The position numbers were made by a program, and so were the translations under genes. Shown here in pieces: positions 8,744 through 17,726 of a DNA stretch of 62,404 nucleotides. The notes beneath the pieces were generated by a model that worked only from the letters and a program-made list of their open reading frames with translations, did not search any database and was not told the origin of the DNA. How positions within the stretch are numbered: the stretch's first letter is position 1; each line of letters starts with the position of its first letter. Location: NCBI GenBank assembly GCA_937911045.1, contig CALEPX010000073.1, positions 1-62,404 on the forward strand, read 5' to 3'. Origin of the DNA: an uncultured Fretibacterium sp. Its GTDB lineage: Bacteria; Synergistota; Synergistia; Synergistales; Aminobacteriaceae.

Positions 8744-10879
8744 CTATGCACCCTTTCTGCGCAAAACAAACAACGCTATTCCAAACGTCAATACGTAGCT
8801 CAAACCAGAATTTGCAACACAACCGCTGCTGCCACCGTTTCCACCGCCCGTGTGACCAGTATCGTCTTCGTAATCGTCATCTCTCCATGAACTGCGATTC
8901 TCGTTATCTTCAGGAGCGATATTTTCATCAACGGGTTGGAAATTCGCCGGTGCTACATAGAATGTCAAATTCCATTCGTTATCAGCTTTACCATCACGTA
9001 CAATCATGAATTTGTTGCTGCGATTAGTTCCGGAATCTTCGACAAGCCTGATCGTCGGTTTCCCCTGAGTTGCTGTGCCGTCCATTAACATAACGATAAA
9101 ACTGATTGTGATTACGTGCCTCTCTTCGTCCATGAAGATCTTAATCTGGTCTTTATAGTCAGTCAGCGAAAGTTCCTCGATTAAATTGCAGTATCGCCTT
9201 GTGTTGTCAACATTGACCGTGCTGAGCAATCCGACGCTGAAATTCTGCAGGAACAAACTCACCAAGTCATCGTCACTCTCGCCGTTCTTGTACCATGACC
9301 AGAGCATGTCATTAACCCACGTCCCCGTATTCCTGTAACTAAACGGAATATTAAACGTCACAAGCAACGGAACCATCGCTTCGTAATCATCACCGCGCAA
9401 ATTCGACGGAATAGCTTTCTTGAGCGTAAATGCCCGGATTATCTCGTCGTAATTCAATTCGTTGCTCGAAATATCTCCCTTTGTTATGAAATTACCCGGT
9501 GTTGTCTGAGTTCTGATAGTCTTGAGTTCACCAGCGTTATCATTTCTGACAGCATCAGCTACTTTAGTCAGGAAATTCGTGTCAATCGGTCTATGAATAA
9601 ACGCCGTCAGTCTATTAAACGGCACAGGCCCGGAGTCGTCGTTGTATAAATCGCCTTCAACTGTATTCAGAATTACTCCGCTCACATTGCGATAATTCAC
9701 CGTCAAACCCAATCCACCGTTACCTTTCGGATCGACGCAATCAAGCCACATAACCGTATTAACTCGTTCGGGTGATAAATCAAACGCTGTCTCGTAAACA
9801 GTCGCAAGCCCCGGAGCAATATGGCTTCGTTGATCCAGTATAAACGGCTGCGTTAATTCTTTGTAAGTCGATTCAGTCGTAGGCGTAATGTCAAAATACC
9901 ATTTCGAGGCTGCAAGATAAGATTTTTTCCCGGAGCTGTTGTACGTGTCATATCTCGCACCAGTCCTGTTGATGATTCGCGTCGTGAGCGTGTACTGATT
10001 CGCACTCTCTGAACTGTCAATCGTCCTCAACGGCGTAAATACCCACTGAGTATCGCTGCCTTTAGCCGCCTGATCAAAATTACCGATGATTTTCTCACCT
10101 TCACCGCCGCTCTCAACATTACGAACTGCCCACGTGAATTTATTTGCCCCGACGATTTCCTGAGTTGTGTTATCGCGCAAAATTGTACGGAATCTTAATG
10201 GCTCGCGAGTATCTGCTTCGTGTCCGTAAACGTACGCAAGAATTAACGGAATTTCCTGAGTCTGCGAATCTCTCAACGGGTTGCCTTCTTCACTGGGTGA
10301 TTGCTGGAACTTTACGTTGCCTATATAACTGCCAAAATTCCAAGCTGTATAGCCCTTAAACGTAAATTCGAACGTTCTTGCTGTCATATTATTCAGAACT
10401 GTAGCGTCGGTCGTTTTTTCCTCTTTGATTATCGCAAAATCACGATCATCACGCCATTCCACGTTTACTTCAGGAGTAACGGGTTCGCCGGCATCAGTCG
10501 GAGGCGCATAGAAAGTTATCGCAAACTTGTTCTGTTCTTCGTTAGTGCGTTCGTTTTTCGAAATTGCCAGGAAAATTTTCTCGACCTGTAAATCCGAATC
10601 CTCGCCCTTGCCGCCCGAAACGTACAATCTGCGGACGTTAGCGCGATTTATCAAATCTCCGGAAATCACCATCGGGTTGAAAGTCGACGATCCGCCGCTA
10701 TCTTCGAAAACGTTATCTCCGACTGTTCTTGAACCTCGCGTCACCATCCATTGAGTATTTAGCCCGCCAGTTTTGTATACGTTCTGAAACTCGTATCGGG
10801 CCTCAGCTGTGCCAAAACTCAACGCCACAAAAATTGCAAGTATAAACATCACACTTGCAGCTCTGTTAAAAAACTTCAA
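8744..10879 (-). CDS. Secreted protein of unknown function with a Synerg-CTERM tail
   Basis: This 711-residue protein begins with a signal peptide (MKFFNRAASVMFILAIFVAL, ending near AEA). No catalytic motif was recognised; the body is rich in Asn, Thr and acidic residues and looks like an extracellular beta-rich protein. The C-terminus has an acidic linker, GGGNGGSSGC, a hydrophobic stretch and RRKGA, the same sorting-signal plan as the gene that follows. That shared tail ties the pair to one export and anchoring route. The upstream sequence carries TAGGAGG before the ATG. The next gene starts one base after this stop, so the two are probably translated from one mRNA. Confidence 0.8.
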   Translation of the reverse strand: MKFFNRAASVMFILAIFVALSFGTAEARYEFQNVYKTGGLNTQWMVTRGSRTVGDNVFEDSGGSSTFNPMVISGDLINRANVRRLYVSGGKGEDSDLQVEKIFLAISKNERTNEEQNKFAITFYAPPTDAGEPVTPEVNVEWRDDRDFAIIKEEKTTDATVLNNMTARTFEFTFKGYTAWNFGSYIGNVKFQQSPSEEGNPLRDSQTQEIPLILAYVYGHEADTREPLRFRTILRDNTTQEIVGANKFTWAVRNVESGGEGEKIIGNFDQAAKGSDTQWVFTPLRTIDSSESANQYTLTTRIINRTGARYDTYNSSGKKSYLAASKWYFDITPTTESTYKELTQPFILDQRSHIAPGLATVYETAFDLSPERVNTVMWLDCVDPKGNGGLGLTVNYRNVSGVILNTVEGDLYNDDSGPVPFNRLTAFIHRPIDTNFLTKVADAVRNDNAGELKTIRTQTTPGNFITKGDISSNELNYDEIIRAFTLKKAIPSNLRGDDYEAMVPLLVTFNIPFSYRNTGTWVNDMLWSWYKNGESDDDLVSLFLQNFSVGLLSTVNVDNTRRYCNLIEELSLTDYKDQIKIFMDEERHVITISFIVMLMDGTATQGKPTIRLVEDSGTNRSNKFMIVRDGKADNEWNLTFYVAPANFQPVDENIAPEDNENRSSWRDDDYEDDTGHTGGGNGGSSGCVANSGLSYVLTFGIALFVLRRKGA

Positions 10880-10919
10880 CTTTAGTACCTCCTAAAAATT
10901 TTTTCTCGCATGATATATA

Positions 10920-13172
10920 TTATCTCGCACGTGAACTTCTGCGAGGTGATCTCGTTCTGCGTTCAGGTCTTTCTGAAGGCGATTTATTCTCAGAATTTGC
11001 CCGTCGTGAAGACCTTGCGCGTCGTGACTCACGTTCCGGTTGAACTTGGGCTTGCGATTCAGGATTCGTAATCTCAGGCTCTTCATCACGATTCAGCTCT
11101 TCATCAGTCAGGATTTTTGCAGGTTTCGGCTCTTGCTTTTGCTTGAACGGTTTCCACAGCGAATTTGCAACTATCAGCGACAGATATTCACTCGGATTTT
11201 CCGTCAAATTCCGCGAGAAACAATCCAGAATTTTCTTCGCGTAATCAGCGTATTTCTTCGCATTCTCGGACGTTTCAGGCTTCTGATTCAAAATCTGGGC
11301 AAGTTCGTTCAGCGCAATCACTGCCAGAGAATTTGACGAGGGAATCGCAACATCAATCGCGGATTTATATCTCAGGAAAACGTTTTGCTCATTCGCATAC
11401 GTCGCGAAAAGTCCGCCGGAATTTTCGTCCCAGAATTTATCGAGCAAATTATCCGCCAAATTCTGCGCATACTTGAGCCAGTCGTTTAATTGCTTATCAC
11501 CAGCTCCGGATTTCTTCGAGGCTTTGTAAAGCTCCATTACGCCCCAGAGCAACGCCGCATAATCCTGAGCAAGCGCATCGATCCCGGATTTTCCCAAACG
11601 CCAGCGTCTTCGCCAGGTATTCGTCTTCGAGTCAAATAATATCTTCTGCAAAAATAACGCCGTCCGTTCAGCCATCGCTCGCCAATCAGGATTTTCAAAC
11701 GCAACCGACGCACGCGCCAACGCACCGATCATTAAGCCGTTCCAATCCATCAGAACCTGATCGTCATATAACGGAGCAGGTCGCCTGTCACGCGCATCGA
11801 GCAATAATTTCCGACAAGCTGCCAATCTTACGCCGACTTCCGCACCTTTGATATTATGCCGCCGGGCAAGTTCCGTCACAGTTGAAGCCTCGTACAAGAT
11901 ATTATAGCTCAACTGAGAGCCAGCAACTTCATTGCCGAAATTTCCGCTCGGTAACACTGCATACGCCGCACAAAATAATCCGACATCACCTTCAGGCAAT
12001 ACAGATTTGATCTCGTCCTCTGTCCAAAGATAATAACGCCCCTCGCCCTCAATCGTGTCGGCATCAATCGCGCTCCTGAAGCCCTGTGAATGCGAATCCG
12101 AATCGCAAAAATCCCGCGTCAATGCAAAAACTATGTCCTCTGCCAATAACTTGTAAAACGCATTCTGTTTCAACTCATGAGCCAACGCAGCCGTTAATAA
12201 AAGCATCGCCTGATCACTCAGGAATTTCTCGAAATGCGGCACAAGCCATCGTTCATCAGTCGAATATCTCGAAAAGCCTCCGCCCAGATGATCATGAATG
12301 CCTCCGCGCCACATTCTTCGCAGCGTTATGTCAATCATCGTGAAAGCATCGTAACGCTCCTGAGCCGTAGCATGAAACCATGAATCTTTATTCTCGTCAG
12401 CGTATTTCAACAGGAAAAGCAGCTTCACATAATCCGGAAATTTCGGCGCAACTCCAAAACCGCCCCAGCGAACATCGAAATTCTTGCGCAAATTCTCGAA
12501 CGCTTCACGAGCAGAAAATCTCTTGATCTTAGTGCCGGCTTTTGACCCCGAAATATTTTTCACACGATCTGAAATCATTCCGGATAATTCTTTCGCGGCT
12601 CGGTCAATATCATCGTGCTGCATTAGCCAGAGCCATTTCACTCGCGGAATAATATCCGTTATGCCGGGCATCTGTCCAGCAGTTCGTTTCGGCAGCCAAG
12701 TCGTCGAGAAAAACGGCAATCCTTCAGGCGTGAGAAATATGCTCAACGGGTGTCCTGCGCTTCCGTTCTGTAATCTGCAAACTTCCATGAAGAGCGCGTC
12801 TAAATCCGGACGTTCTGAGACATCAATTTTCACCGGAACACACGCATCGTTCATTAATTGCGCAACTTCCTGATCACGAAAACAATCGCGCTCCATAACG
12901 TGACACCAGTGCGACGACGAATAGCCAATAGACAAAAACACCGGTTTATCTTCACGTTTCGCGACTTCGAAAGCTTCCTGACACCACGGATACCAGCCGA
13001 CAGGATTATTCGCGTGCTGCAACAAATGCGGGCTGATTTCACCTGCCAAATGATTCACAGGCACGATAACCTGACGTGACTTTGCTACAGTGGCTTCTTC
13101 CGAATATTCTCCGTATGCTGCGAGCGGACTTGTCTCGCTGATTAGATTGCTGGCGAAATTATTTACAGGCAT
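10920..13172 (-). CDS. yyaL: YyaL/DUF255 family protein (thioredoxin-like plus alpha/alpha-barrel) with an Arg/Ser-rich tail
   Basis: This protein of 750 residues has an N-terminal thioredoxin-like domain (about 40-200; LLQHANNPVGWYPW, RPDLDALFMEV) and a long helical barrel related to glycoside-hydrolase folds (GGFGVAPKFP, GGGFSRYSTDERW, DDQVLMDWNGLMI). The biochemical role of the family (YyaL, mammalian SPATA20) is not established. In relatives the thioredoxin motif is CHWC; here it is S87-H-W-C90, so the first Cys is lost. The last 60 or so residues form an extension with many RR and RS pairs that is not part of the family core. The gene starts 2 bases after the HAD gene stop and is probably co-transcribed with it. 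Confidence 0.9.
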   Translation of the reverse strand: MPVNNFASNLISETSPLAAYGEYSEEATVAKSRQVIVPVNHLAGEISPHLLQHANNPVGWYPWCQEAFEVAKREDKPVFLSIGYSSSHWCHVMERDCFRDQEVAQLMNDACVPVKIDVSERPDLDALFMEVCRLQNGSAGHPLSIFLTPEGLPFFSTTWLPKRTAGQMPGITDIIPRVKWLWLMQHDDIDRAAKELSGMISDRVKNISGSKAGTKIKRFSAREAFENLRKNFDVRWGGFGVAPKFPDYVKLLFLLKYADENKDSWFHATAQERYDAFTMIDITLRRMWRGGIHDHLGGGFSRYSTDERWLVPHFEKFLSDQAMLLLTAALAHELKQNAFYKLLAEDIVFALTRDFCDSDSHSQGFRSAIDADTIEGEGRYYLWTEDEIKSVLPEGDVGLFCAAYAVLPSGNFGNEVAGSQLSYNILYEASTVTELARRHNIKGAEVGVRLAACRKLLLDARDRRPAPLYDDQVLMDWNGLMIGALARASVAFENPDWRAMAERTALFLQKILFDSKTNTWRRRWRLGKSGIDALAQDYAALLWGVMELYKASKKSGAGDKQLNDWLKYAQNLADNLLDKFWDENSGGLFATYANEQNVFLRYKSAIDVAIPSSNSLAVIALNELAQILNQKPETSENAKKYADYAKKILDCFSRNLTENPSEYLSLIVANSLWKPFKQKQEPKPAKILTDEELNRDEEPEITNPESQAQVQPERESRRARSSRRANSENKSPSERPERRTRSPRRSSRAR

Positions 13173-13174
13173 GT

Positions 13175-13822
13175 TTACGCGTTCTCGTCCTGAGCAATTT
13201 TTACGAGTTCACTCAGATTATTCACACACTTCCAAGCTCCGAGCTTCTTGAAATCCTGCGCGTCAAAATTCCCCAGCGTAATCCCAACGCCGCGAACGTC
13301 TGCAGCAGTCGCTGTGAAAATATCAACGTCAGAATCTCCGATGTAAAGCGCCTCATCAGGATTTATGCTGAAATGTTCGAGTATCTCGTTAATCATCGCC
13401 GGATTAGGCTTGTACGGCAAATGCCCCCACGGTTCTTCAGCTCCGACGATAACGTCAAAATATTTCGCAATCCCACTGTGAACCATGGCACGGCTCGGAA
13501 ATTCTCGATTTGACGCAACCGCGCGAATGACCCCAATATCGTGCAATTTCTTCATTGTCGGGACTGTGTCGTAAAACGGGCGAATCAACTTTTTCTCAAT
13601 CCCAACGCTGTTTTCCCTGTAAAGCTTGACCCATTCCGGACGATATTCACCGAGTAAACCCTCGCAAAAAACCGGAATCGGTGTCGCGATATATTCCATG
13701 ACTTTATCGTGATCGACTTCGGGCAATCCTTCGTGGCGCGCAACGGAATTAAAACCTTCCATGATTGCGTAACTTGAATCTACGATTGTCATATCGTGAT
13801 CGAAAATCATTATCTTAATCAA
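13175..13822 (-). CDS. HAD-superfamily hydrolase, phosphoglycolate-phosphatase-like
   Basis: This 215-residue HAD phosphatase has the nucleophile motif FDHDMT (D8, D10), ASNRE as motif II, KPNP with the motif III lysine, and YIGDSDVD as motif IV. The cap domain is the helical type placed after motif I. Family members dephosphorylate small phospho-metabolites such as 2-phosphoglycolate or pyrophosphate; the substrate cannot be read from the sequence. His in place of the more usual Leu between the two Asp of motif I is unusual but does not remove a catalytic residue. It is the first gene of the pair with the YyaL-like protein. Confidence 0.88.
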   Translation of the reverse strand: MIKIMIFDHDMTIVDSSYAIMEGFNSVARHEGLPEVDHDKVMEYIATPIPVFCEGLLGEYRPEWVKLYRENSVGIEKKLIRPFYDTVPTMKKLHDIGVIRAVASNREFPSRAMVHSGIAKYFDVIVGAEEPWGHLPYKPNPAMINEILEHFSINPDEALYIGDSDVDIFTATAADVRGVGITLGNFDAQDFKKLGAWKCVNNLSELVKIAQDENA

Positions 13823-13905
13823 ATCTACAAATCCCCTCTCTTTCAGATTCAGATAAGATTAATCTTTTGCAATATTTTCACACTCGCACAAACGTTTTGC
13901 AAGAA

Positions 13906-14313
13906 TTATTTTCGCAAATTATTCCCCATATTGCGCAACATGTCCGAGCGATTCTGAGTCAGGCTTGTGTTTACTTGGCTCTGTGACCAGTATTGCTGAG
14001 CCCTCGTTGTCAACCTGCCGACCCAGTCAATCCCCATCATGTCAAGCACAATCGTAATCCCCAAAACCGCCCACAGAAATACCGCCAAAAATGCTACCAA
14101 CCTGAAACTCGTTCGCAAAATCGAATCTGTCGCACGTTCGAGTTGCTGAACCTGATTTTCAAGTTTCTTGCGCTCATCACGTGACAAGCCTTTCTCAGAA
14201 CGTTTGAGCTGGAAAATCTGCCACAACGTCGCACCGCCTCGTGCCCACTGATACAAGCCGAACAGAAATATCGTCAACGCAATGAATACGAATATCGTTA
14301 TCAAATCAAACAC
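13906..14313 (-). CDS. Small membrane protein with a coiled-coil segment, function unknown
   Basis: This 135-residue protein has two hydrophobic segments (about residues 5-22 and 70-92). Between them lies a charged heptad-like stretch (SRDERKKLENQVQQLERA) that could form a coiled coil. The C-terminal part is polar and Asn/Gln-rich. No family was recognised. It stands between the HAD gene and the divergent cobalamin methyltransferase and may have its own promoter. The start follows AAGGAG with normal spacing. Confidence 0.65.
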   Translation of the reverse strand: MFDLITIFVFIALTIFLFGLYQWARGGATLWQIFQLKRSEKGLSRDERKKLENQVQQLERATDSILRTSFRLVAFLAVFLWAVLGITIVLDMMGIDWVGRLTTRAQQYWSQSQVNTSLTQNRSDMLRNMGNNLRK

Positions 14314-14389
14314 ACTCCTTTATGATTCAAATTCATGATGCAAATTAATATCTGATATTATACGGGAAAAATCGCAGGTGGTGTAGATT

Positions 14390-15109
14390 ATGGGAAAAGC
14401 AAAAATATTAACAATCGCTGGACTTGGGACTGGCAATCCTGAATTTGTGAGTTTTGCAGCTGTAAATTCGGCGAAAAATTCGGAGCTGGTTTTGCTGCCG
14501 AGATCTAATCCCGAGAAAATCGGCGTTGCTGAGAAAATAATTCTCGCGCATGTTCCGGACTTGAAATATCACACGATAACGTTCCCGATGATTCTGGATA
14601 TTTCCGAACGAAATTCGCTGATCAAATCTCAACTCGAAAATTTGCGTCATGAATTGCAAGTTGCGAGTGAAATTTTCTTTGCTGTGATTGGCGATTCAAG
14701 TCTATACTCGACCGGAAAATATTTGTGCGAAATTTTGCGGGATTTGAATCTGGATTTCGAATTGCGATTAATTCCGGGAATTTCGGCTCATTCTGTTGCG
14801 GCTGCGTGTGCGGGAAAATTCTTGGCTGCAGGTGACGAGATTTTGGCAATCATTCCGGGGACTGCTGAAGTTTCGAAAATTGCGCGTGCTCTGGAAAATT
14901 CGGATTGTGTTGCGATTTACAAACCGACGGCTCTGGGAAACATTCGCGAGATAATCAATCCGGAACTCTGGGAAATTTCGCGAATAGATTACGCTGGATT
15001 GCCGAACGAGAAAATTTTTCACGGGGAAGCTGCTCTGGAAAATATCAGCGCGTACCTGTCGATTTTGCTCTTGTCGAAAAAATTTGGAATTGGAAAATGT
15101 CGGGATTAA
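14390..15109 (+). CDS. cbiL: Precorrin-2 / cobalt-precorrin-2 C20-methyltransferase
   Basis: This SAM-dependent tetrapyrrole methyltransferase is 239 residues long. It has the N-terminal GLGTGNPE (usually GxGPGDPE), the FPM segment after the first half that is typical of the C20 enzymes, GDSSLYSTGKYL (product-loop motif, usually GDPSLYST) and LIPGISAHSVAAA. These features fit CbiL/CobI better than the C11 or C17 enzymes. It adds the C20 methyl early in corrin-ring construction. With the CobQ-like gene at the other end of the window it suggests a scattered cobalamin pathway. The last 13 bases overlap the next gene. Confidence 0.85.
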   Translation: MGKAKILTIAGLGTGNPEFVSFAAVNSAKNSELVLLPRSNPEKIGVAEKIILAHVPDLKYHTITFPMILDISERNSLIKSQLENLRHELQVASEIFFAVIGDSSLYSTGKYLCEILRDLNLDFELRLIPGISAHSVAAACAGKFLAAGDEILAIIPGTAEVSKIARALENSDCVAIYKPTALGNIREIINPELWEISRIDYAGLPNEKIFHGEAALENISAYLSILLLSKKFGIGKCRD

Positions 15110-15987
15110 TTGCCGGTGAATTGCGCCTGACTTTTGACGTAATATTCGGGAGTGTTGCCGGCGAGTTAATCATGCGTTCAGGAATTTGCGAGAAAATTCT
15201 GCGATTCATGTCAAGATTTCTGCGCGTAAATCCGGTTACAGTTCTTGCGATTTCGGTTAGTGCCGGCTCTTCGAGAACTGGTGCCGGAATAATTGCCGCT
15301 GCTCTTGAGAAAAATATTATTTCCGAACGTGAGGCGATTTGGTCTGTGTTAATGCTGCCGTTCCCGTCATATCTGAAGCGATGGTTCTCGACGTTTGCAT
15401 TATCTGTCAGCATTGCCGGATTAGCCGGTGGAATTTTCGCGGTGTTCTTGTTATTGCGGAGTGCTGCGAGATTTTTCGTGGCGTTGATATTTCTGAGATC
15501 CGGAAAATTTTCCAGCCCCGGAGATTTTGTGAAGCTGCCTGAAACCCCGAACAGGAATTTCGCGAGATTTTGCAAGTACGTGTTCAAGAATCTGGTTTTC
15601 TGCTGGATATTCTTCGCGCTGACTTACGCATTAATCCCGTTCATGAATAATTTTCTCGAAGAATTTGTCGGGGATTTTTCCGGAAGCATTATCCCGATTT
15701 CAGGCTGGGCGATTGCTGCTGGCTCGATTGCTCACGTAACGACGGCTCTGGCATTAACTGGAGGAAGTCTTGAACACGGAGATTTGAGCGTCAGTCAGGC
15801 TGTCTTCATGTTAATACTGGGCAGTGCTTTGGGAACTGTGACGAGAATTTTGCGACAGAATGCCGGTTATTACTTCGGAATGTTCGAACGAAAACTTGCT
15901 GCGAAAATGCTAATCATGAATTTCGTGACGATTTTGCCGTTCATAATTTGCAGCGTGATAATTTCGGGATTATTCTTGCTCTTGTGA
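15097..15987 (+). CDS. Membrane protein with nucleoside-recognition (Gate) domains
   Basis: The reading frame is open further upstream, but the ATG at 15097, just inside the end of the methyltransferase gene, begins a normal membrane protein of 296 residues. It has about seven hydrophobic segments. The pattern VSAGSSRTGAGIIAAAL in the first half and GWAIAAGSIAHVTTALAL in the second is that of paired Gate (nucleoside recognition) domains, as in the YjiH and SpmA/SpmB types. The transported substrate is unknown. Translational coupling to the C20-methyltransferase may mean a role linked to corrinoids, but that is only inference from position. Confidence 0.7.
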   Translation: MSGLIAGELRLTFDVIFGSVAGELIMRSGICEKILRFMSRFLRVNPVTVLAISVSAGSSRTGAGIIAAALEKNIISEREAIWSVLMLPFPSYLKRWFSTFALSVSIAGLAGGIFAVFLLLRSAARFFVALIFLRSGKFSSPGDFVKLPETPNRNFARFCKYVFKNLVFCWIFFALTYALIPFMNNFLEEFVGDFSGSIIPISGWAIAAGSIAHVTTALALTGGSLEHGDLSVSQAVFMLILGSALGTVTRILRQNAGYYFGMFERKLAAKMLIMNFVTILPFIICSVIISGLFLLL

Positions 15988-16049
15988 AATTTTGTGCTAT
16001 AATTCCGCGCTTGAAAAATATTTTGCGAAAGAAGGACGTATTTTTTTAC

Positions 16050-17330
16050 ATGACGAGTTTATTAGAGACAGCGTTTGCGTTATTTGCCGGATTGTTTATG
16101 ACGCGAGTGTTCAAGATTCTGGGATTCAAATTTCCGGACGTTACGGCGTTTTTGATAGCAGGTGTTTGTGTTGGACCGTATGTTCTGGGGAAATATAATC
16201 TGGGATTTTCGACGGCTCAGGATTTAGCGAACGTTGGTATTTTGTCGAATATCGCGTTGGGCTTCATCGCGTTTGACATCGGCAACGAGTTCAGCCTTGG
16301 CAGATTGAAAACTATGGGAAAAGCTGCTACGTTCATCGGGATTTTTCAGGCTGTAATAACGACGCTGCTTGTAGATTTAGTACTCGTGAGTTTGAGTTTA
16401 TATTTGGGTTCAGATATTTTGCCGTTACCAGTTGCGATAACTTTGGGAGCGATTGCTGCTGCGACTGCACCGGCTGCTACGTTGATGGTTGTGCGACAGT
16501 TCAAGGCGAAAGGTCCCGTTACGGATTTATTATTGCCGATTGTTGCGTTGGACGATGCTGCCGGACTTGTGATATTCGCTGTGTCAATCGGATTGGCTCA
16601 GGCATTAATCGGGGGCAGCGTGAATATTATCTCGATTATAGTCAACCCGTTGCTGGAAATAATTTGCTCACTCGCTCTTGGAACTTTCATGGGATTCGTA
16701 TTAACTGAGATTGAGAAATTATTCTTTTCGAACACGAACAGATTATCAATGACTATAGCGTTTGTGTTAATGACGATTGCGTTATCAAGTCAGAAATTCG
16801 AGTTTGGCAGCGTAAAAATCGGATTCTCAGCATTGTTGGTGTGCATGATGCTGGGGACGACGTTCTGCAATTTGAGCGAATACTCACATGATATTATGAA
16901 GCGTTCTGAGAAATGGTCCGCGCCGTTGTATGCGGTATTCTTTGTGTTATCCGGAGCGCGTTTGGAGCTGAGCGTGTTTCAGTATGTGCCGATTGTGATA
17001 ATCGGGGCTGTTTATATCATCACGCGATGTGTCGGCAAATATATCGGAGCGTTATGGAGCAGCAGCATCATGAATTGCAGCTCGAACGTGAAGAAATATC
17101 TGGGCATAACGTTATTTCCGCAAGCAGGTGTCGCGTTAGGAATGGTCGTTAATTCGCAAGTTTTAGGAACTGAGATGGCAGGATTGATTCGCAACATAAT
17201 CCTGTTCAGCGTGTTGATTTACGAATTAGTCGGACCGATGTTGACGAGAATTTCGCTGACCAAAGCCGGAGAAATTGAGCCAGCATTACCCGAACATGTT
17301 CACAGAGCGCGCTTCAAGAAAGTTTCGTAA
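16050..17330 (+). CDS. Cation:proton antiporter, CPA2 (KefB/NhaS) type
   Basis: This is an integral membrane protein of 426 residues with about 12 hydrophobic segments. The family marks are the N-terminal FPDVTAFLIAGVCVGPYVLG (helix 2 GxxxGP), the central ATAPAATLMVVRQF and LPIVALDDAAGLVIFA (the DD/ND acidic pair of the ion-binding site). No C-terminal TrkA-N domain is present. It probably exchanges Na+ or K+ for H+. The ATG at 16050 is preferred over the longer open frame because the longer version would run into the preceding gene. GAAGGA lies 13 bases upstream, a rather long spacing. Confidence 0.85.
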   Translation: MTSLLETAFALFAGLFMTRVFKILGFKFPDVTAFLIAGVCVGPYVLGKYNLGFSTAQDLANVGILSNIALGFIAFDIGNEFSLGRLKTMGKAATFIGIFQAVITTLLVDLVLVSLSLYLGSDILPLPVAITLGAIAAATAPAATLMVVRQFKAKGPVTDLLLPIVALDDAAGLVIFAVSIGLAQALIGGSVNIISIIVNPLLEIICSLALGTFMGFVLTEIEKLFFSNTNRLSMTIAFVLMTIALSSQKFEFGSVKIGFSALLVCMMLGTTFCNLSEYSHDIMKRSEKWSAPLYAVFFVLSGARLELSVFQYVPIVIIGAVYIITRCVGKYIGALWSSSIMNCSSNVKKYLGITLFPQAGVALGMVVNSQVLGTEMAGLIRNIILFSVLIYELVGPMLTRISLTKAGEIEPALPEHVHRARFKKVS

Positions 17331-17362
17331 CGTGTTAGAATTATCATTGGAGGTGTTACGTT

Positions 17363-17647
17363 GTGTATGCTATAGCTTTTGATCTAAAGATTGACGTTTT
17401 GAAGCGGGAATATGGCGAACCGTACAATCAAGCTTATGACGAAATCAAGAAGGAATTGCAGAACGTTGGCTTTGAATGGACGCAAGGCAGCGTTTACATC
17501 AGCCAAGGACAGGAGAATAACTTAGCAACAGTTTACAGGGCGATCAACAAGTTATCTAACATAAACTGGTTCAAGAAAAGCGTTCGTGATATTCGTGCGT
17601 TCAAGGTTGAAGATTGGTCGGATTTCACGGAAATAGTCAAGGGGTAA
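17363..17647 (+). CDS. vapD: VapD-family endoribonuclease
   Basis: This 94-residue protein opens YAIAFDLKID and has the Tyr and Asp positions and length of VapD, a Cas2-like ferredoxin-fold RNase that acts as a toxin in several bacteria. The start is a GTG at 17363 with TTGGAGGTG 9 bases upstream. No small antitoxin gene of the VapX kind is visible on either side: the antiporter ends 32 bases upstream and a terminator follows immediately. It may therefore be a solitary VapD, as known for example in Helicobacter. Confidence 0.88.
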   Translation: MYAIAFDLKIDVLKREYGEPYNQAYDEIKKELQNVGFEWTQGSVYISQGQENNLATVYRAINKLSNINWFKKSVRDIRAFKVEDWSDFTEIVKG

Positions 17648-17662
17648 TCACGCCCCTTTTTT
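17639..17662 (+). terminator. Rho-independent terminator of vapD
   Basis: AAGGGG pairs with CCCCTT around an 8-base loop that includes the vapD stop codon, and the right arm runs into six T. The hairpin starts before the stop codon, so the gene and terminator overlap. Confidence 0.85.
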
Positions 17663-17689
17663 CATGTCTGCGAGTTCCTGTGATATAAT
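17661..17689 (+). promoter_or_regulatory. Promoter of the small secreted protein gene
   Basis: TATAAT at 17684-17689 is a consensus -10. TTCATG, 17 bases upstream, is a weak -35. It lies directly after the vapD terminator and about 37 bases before the GTG start of the next gene. Confidence 0.5.
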
Positions 17690-17726
17690 GCGCGAAAATA
17701 TTCGCAACAGGGGAGAGTGTTTAATC

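Noticed and set aside
14905..15096. Longer N-terminus for the nucleoside-recognition membrane protein
   Set aside because: The extra 64 residues lie wholly within the methyltransferase gene and do not look like membrane protein; the ATG at 15097 gives a normal start.
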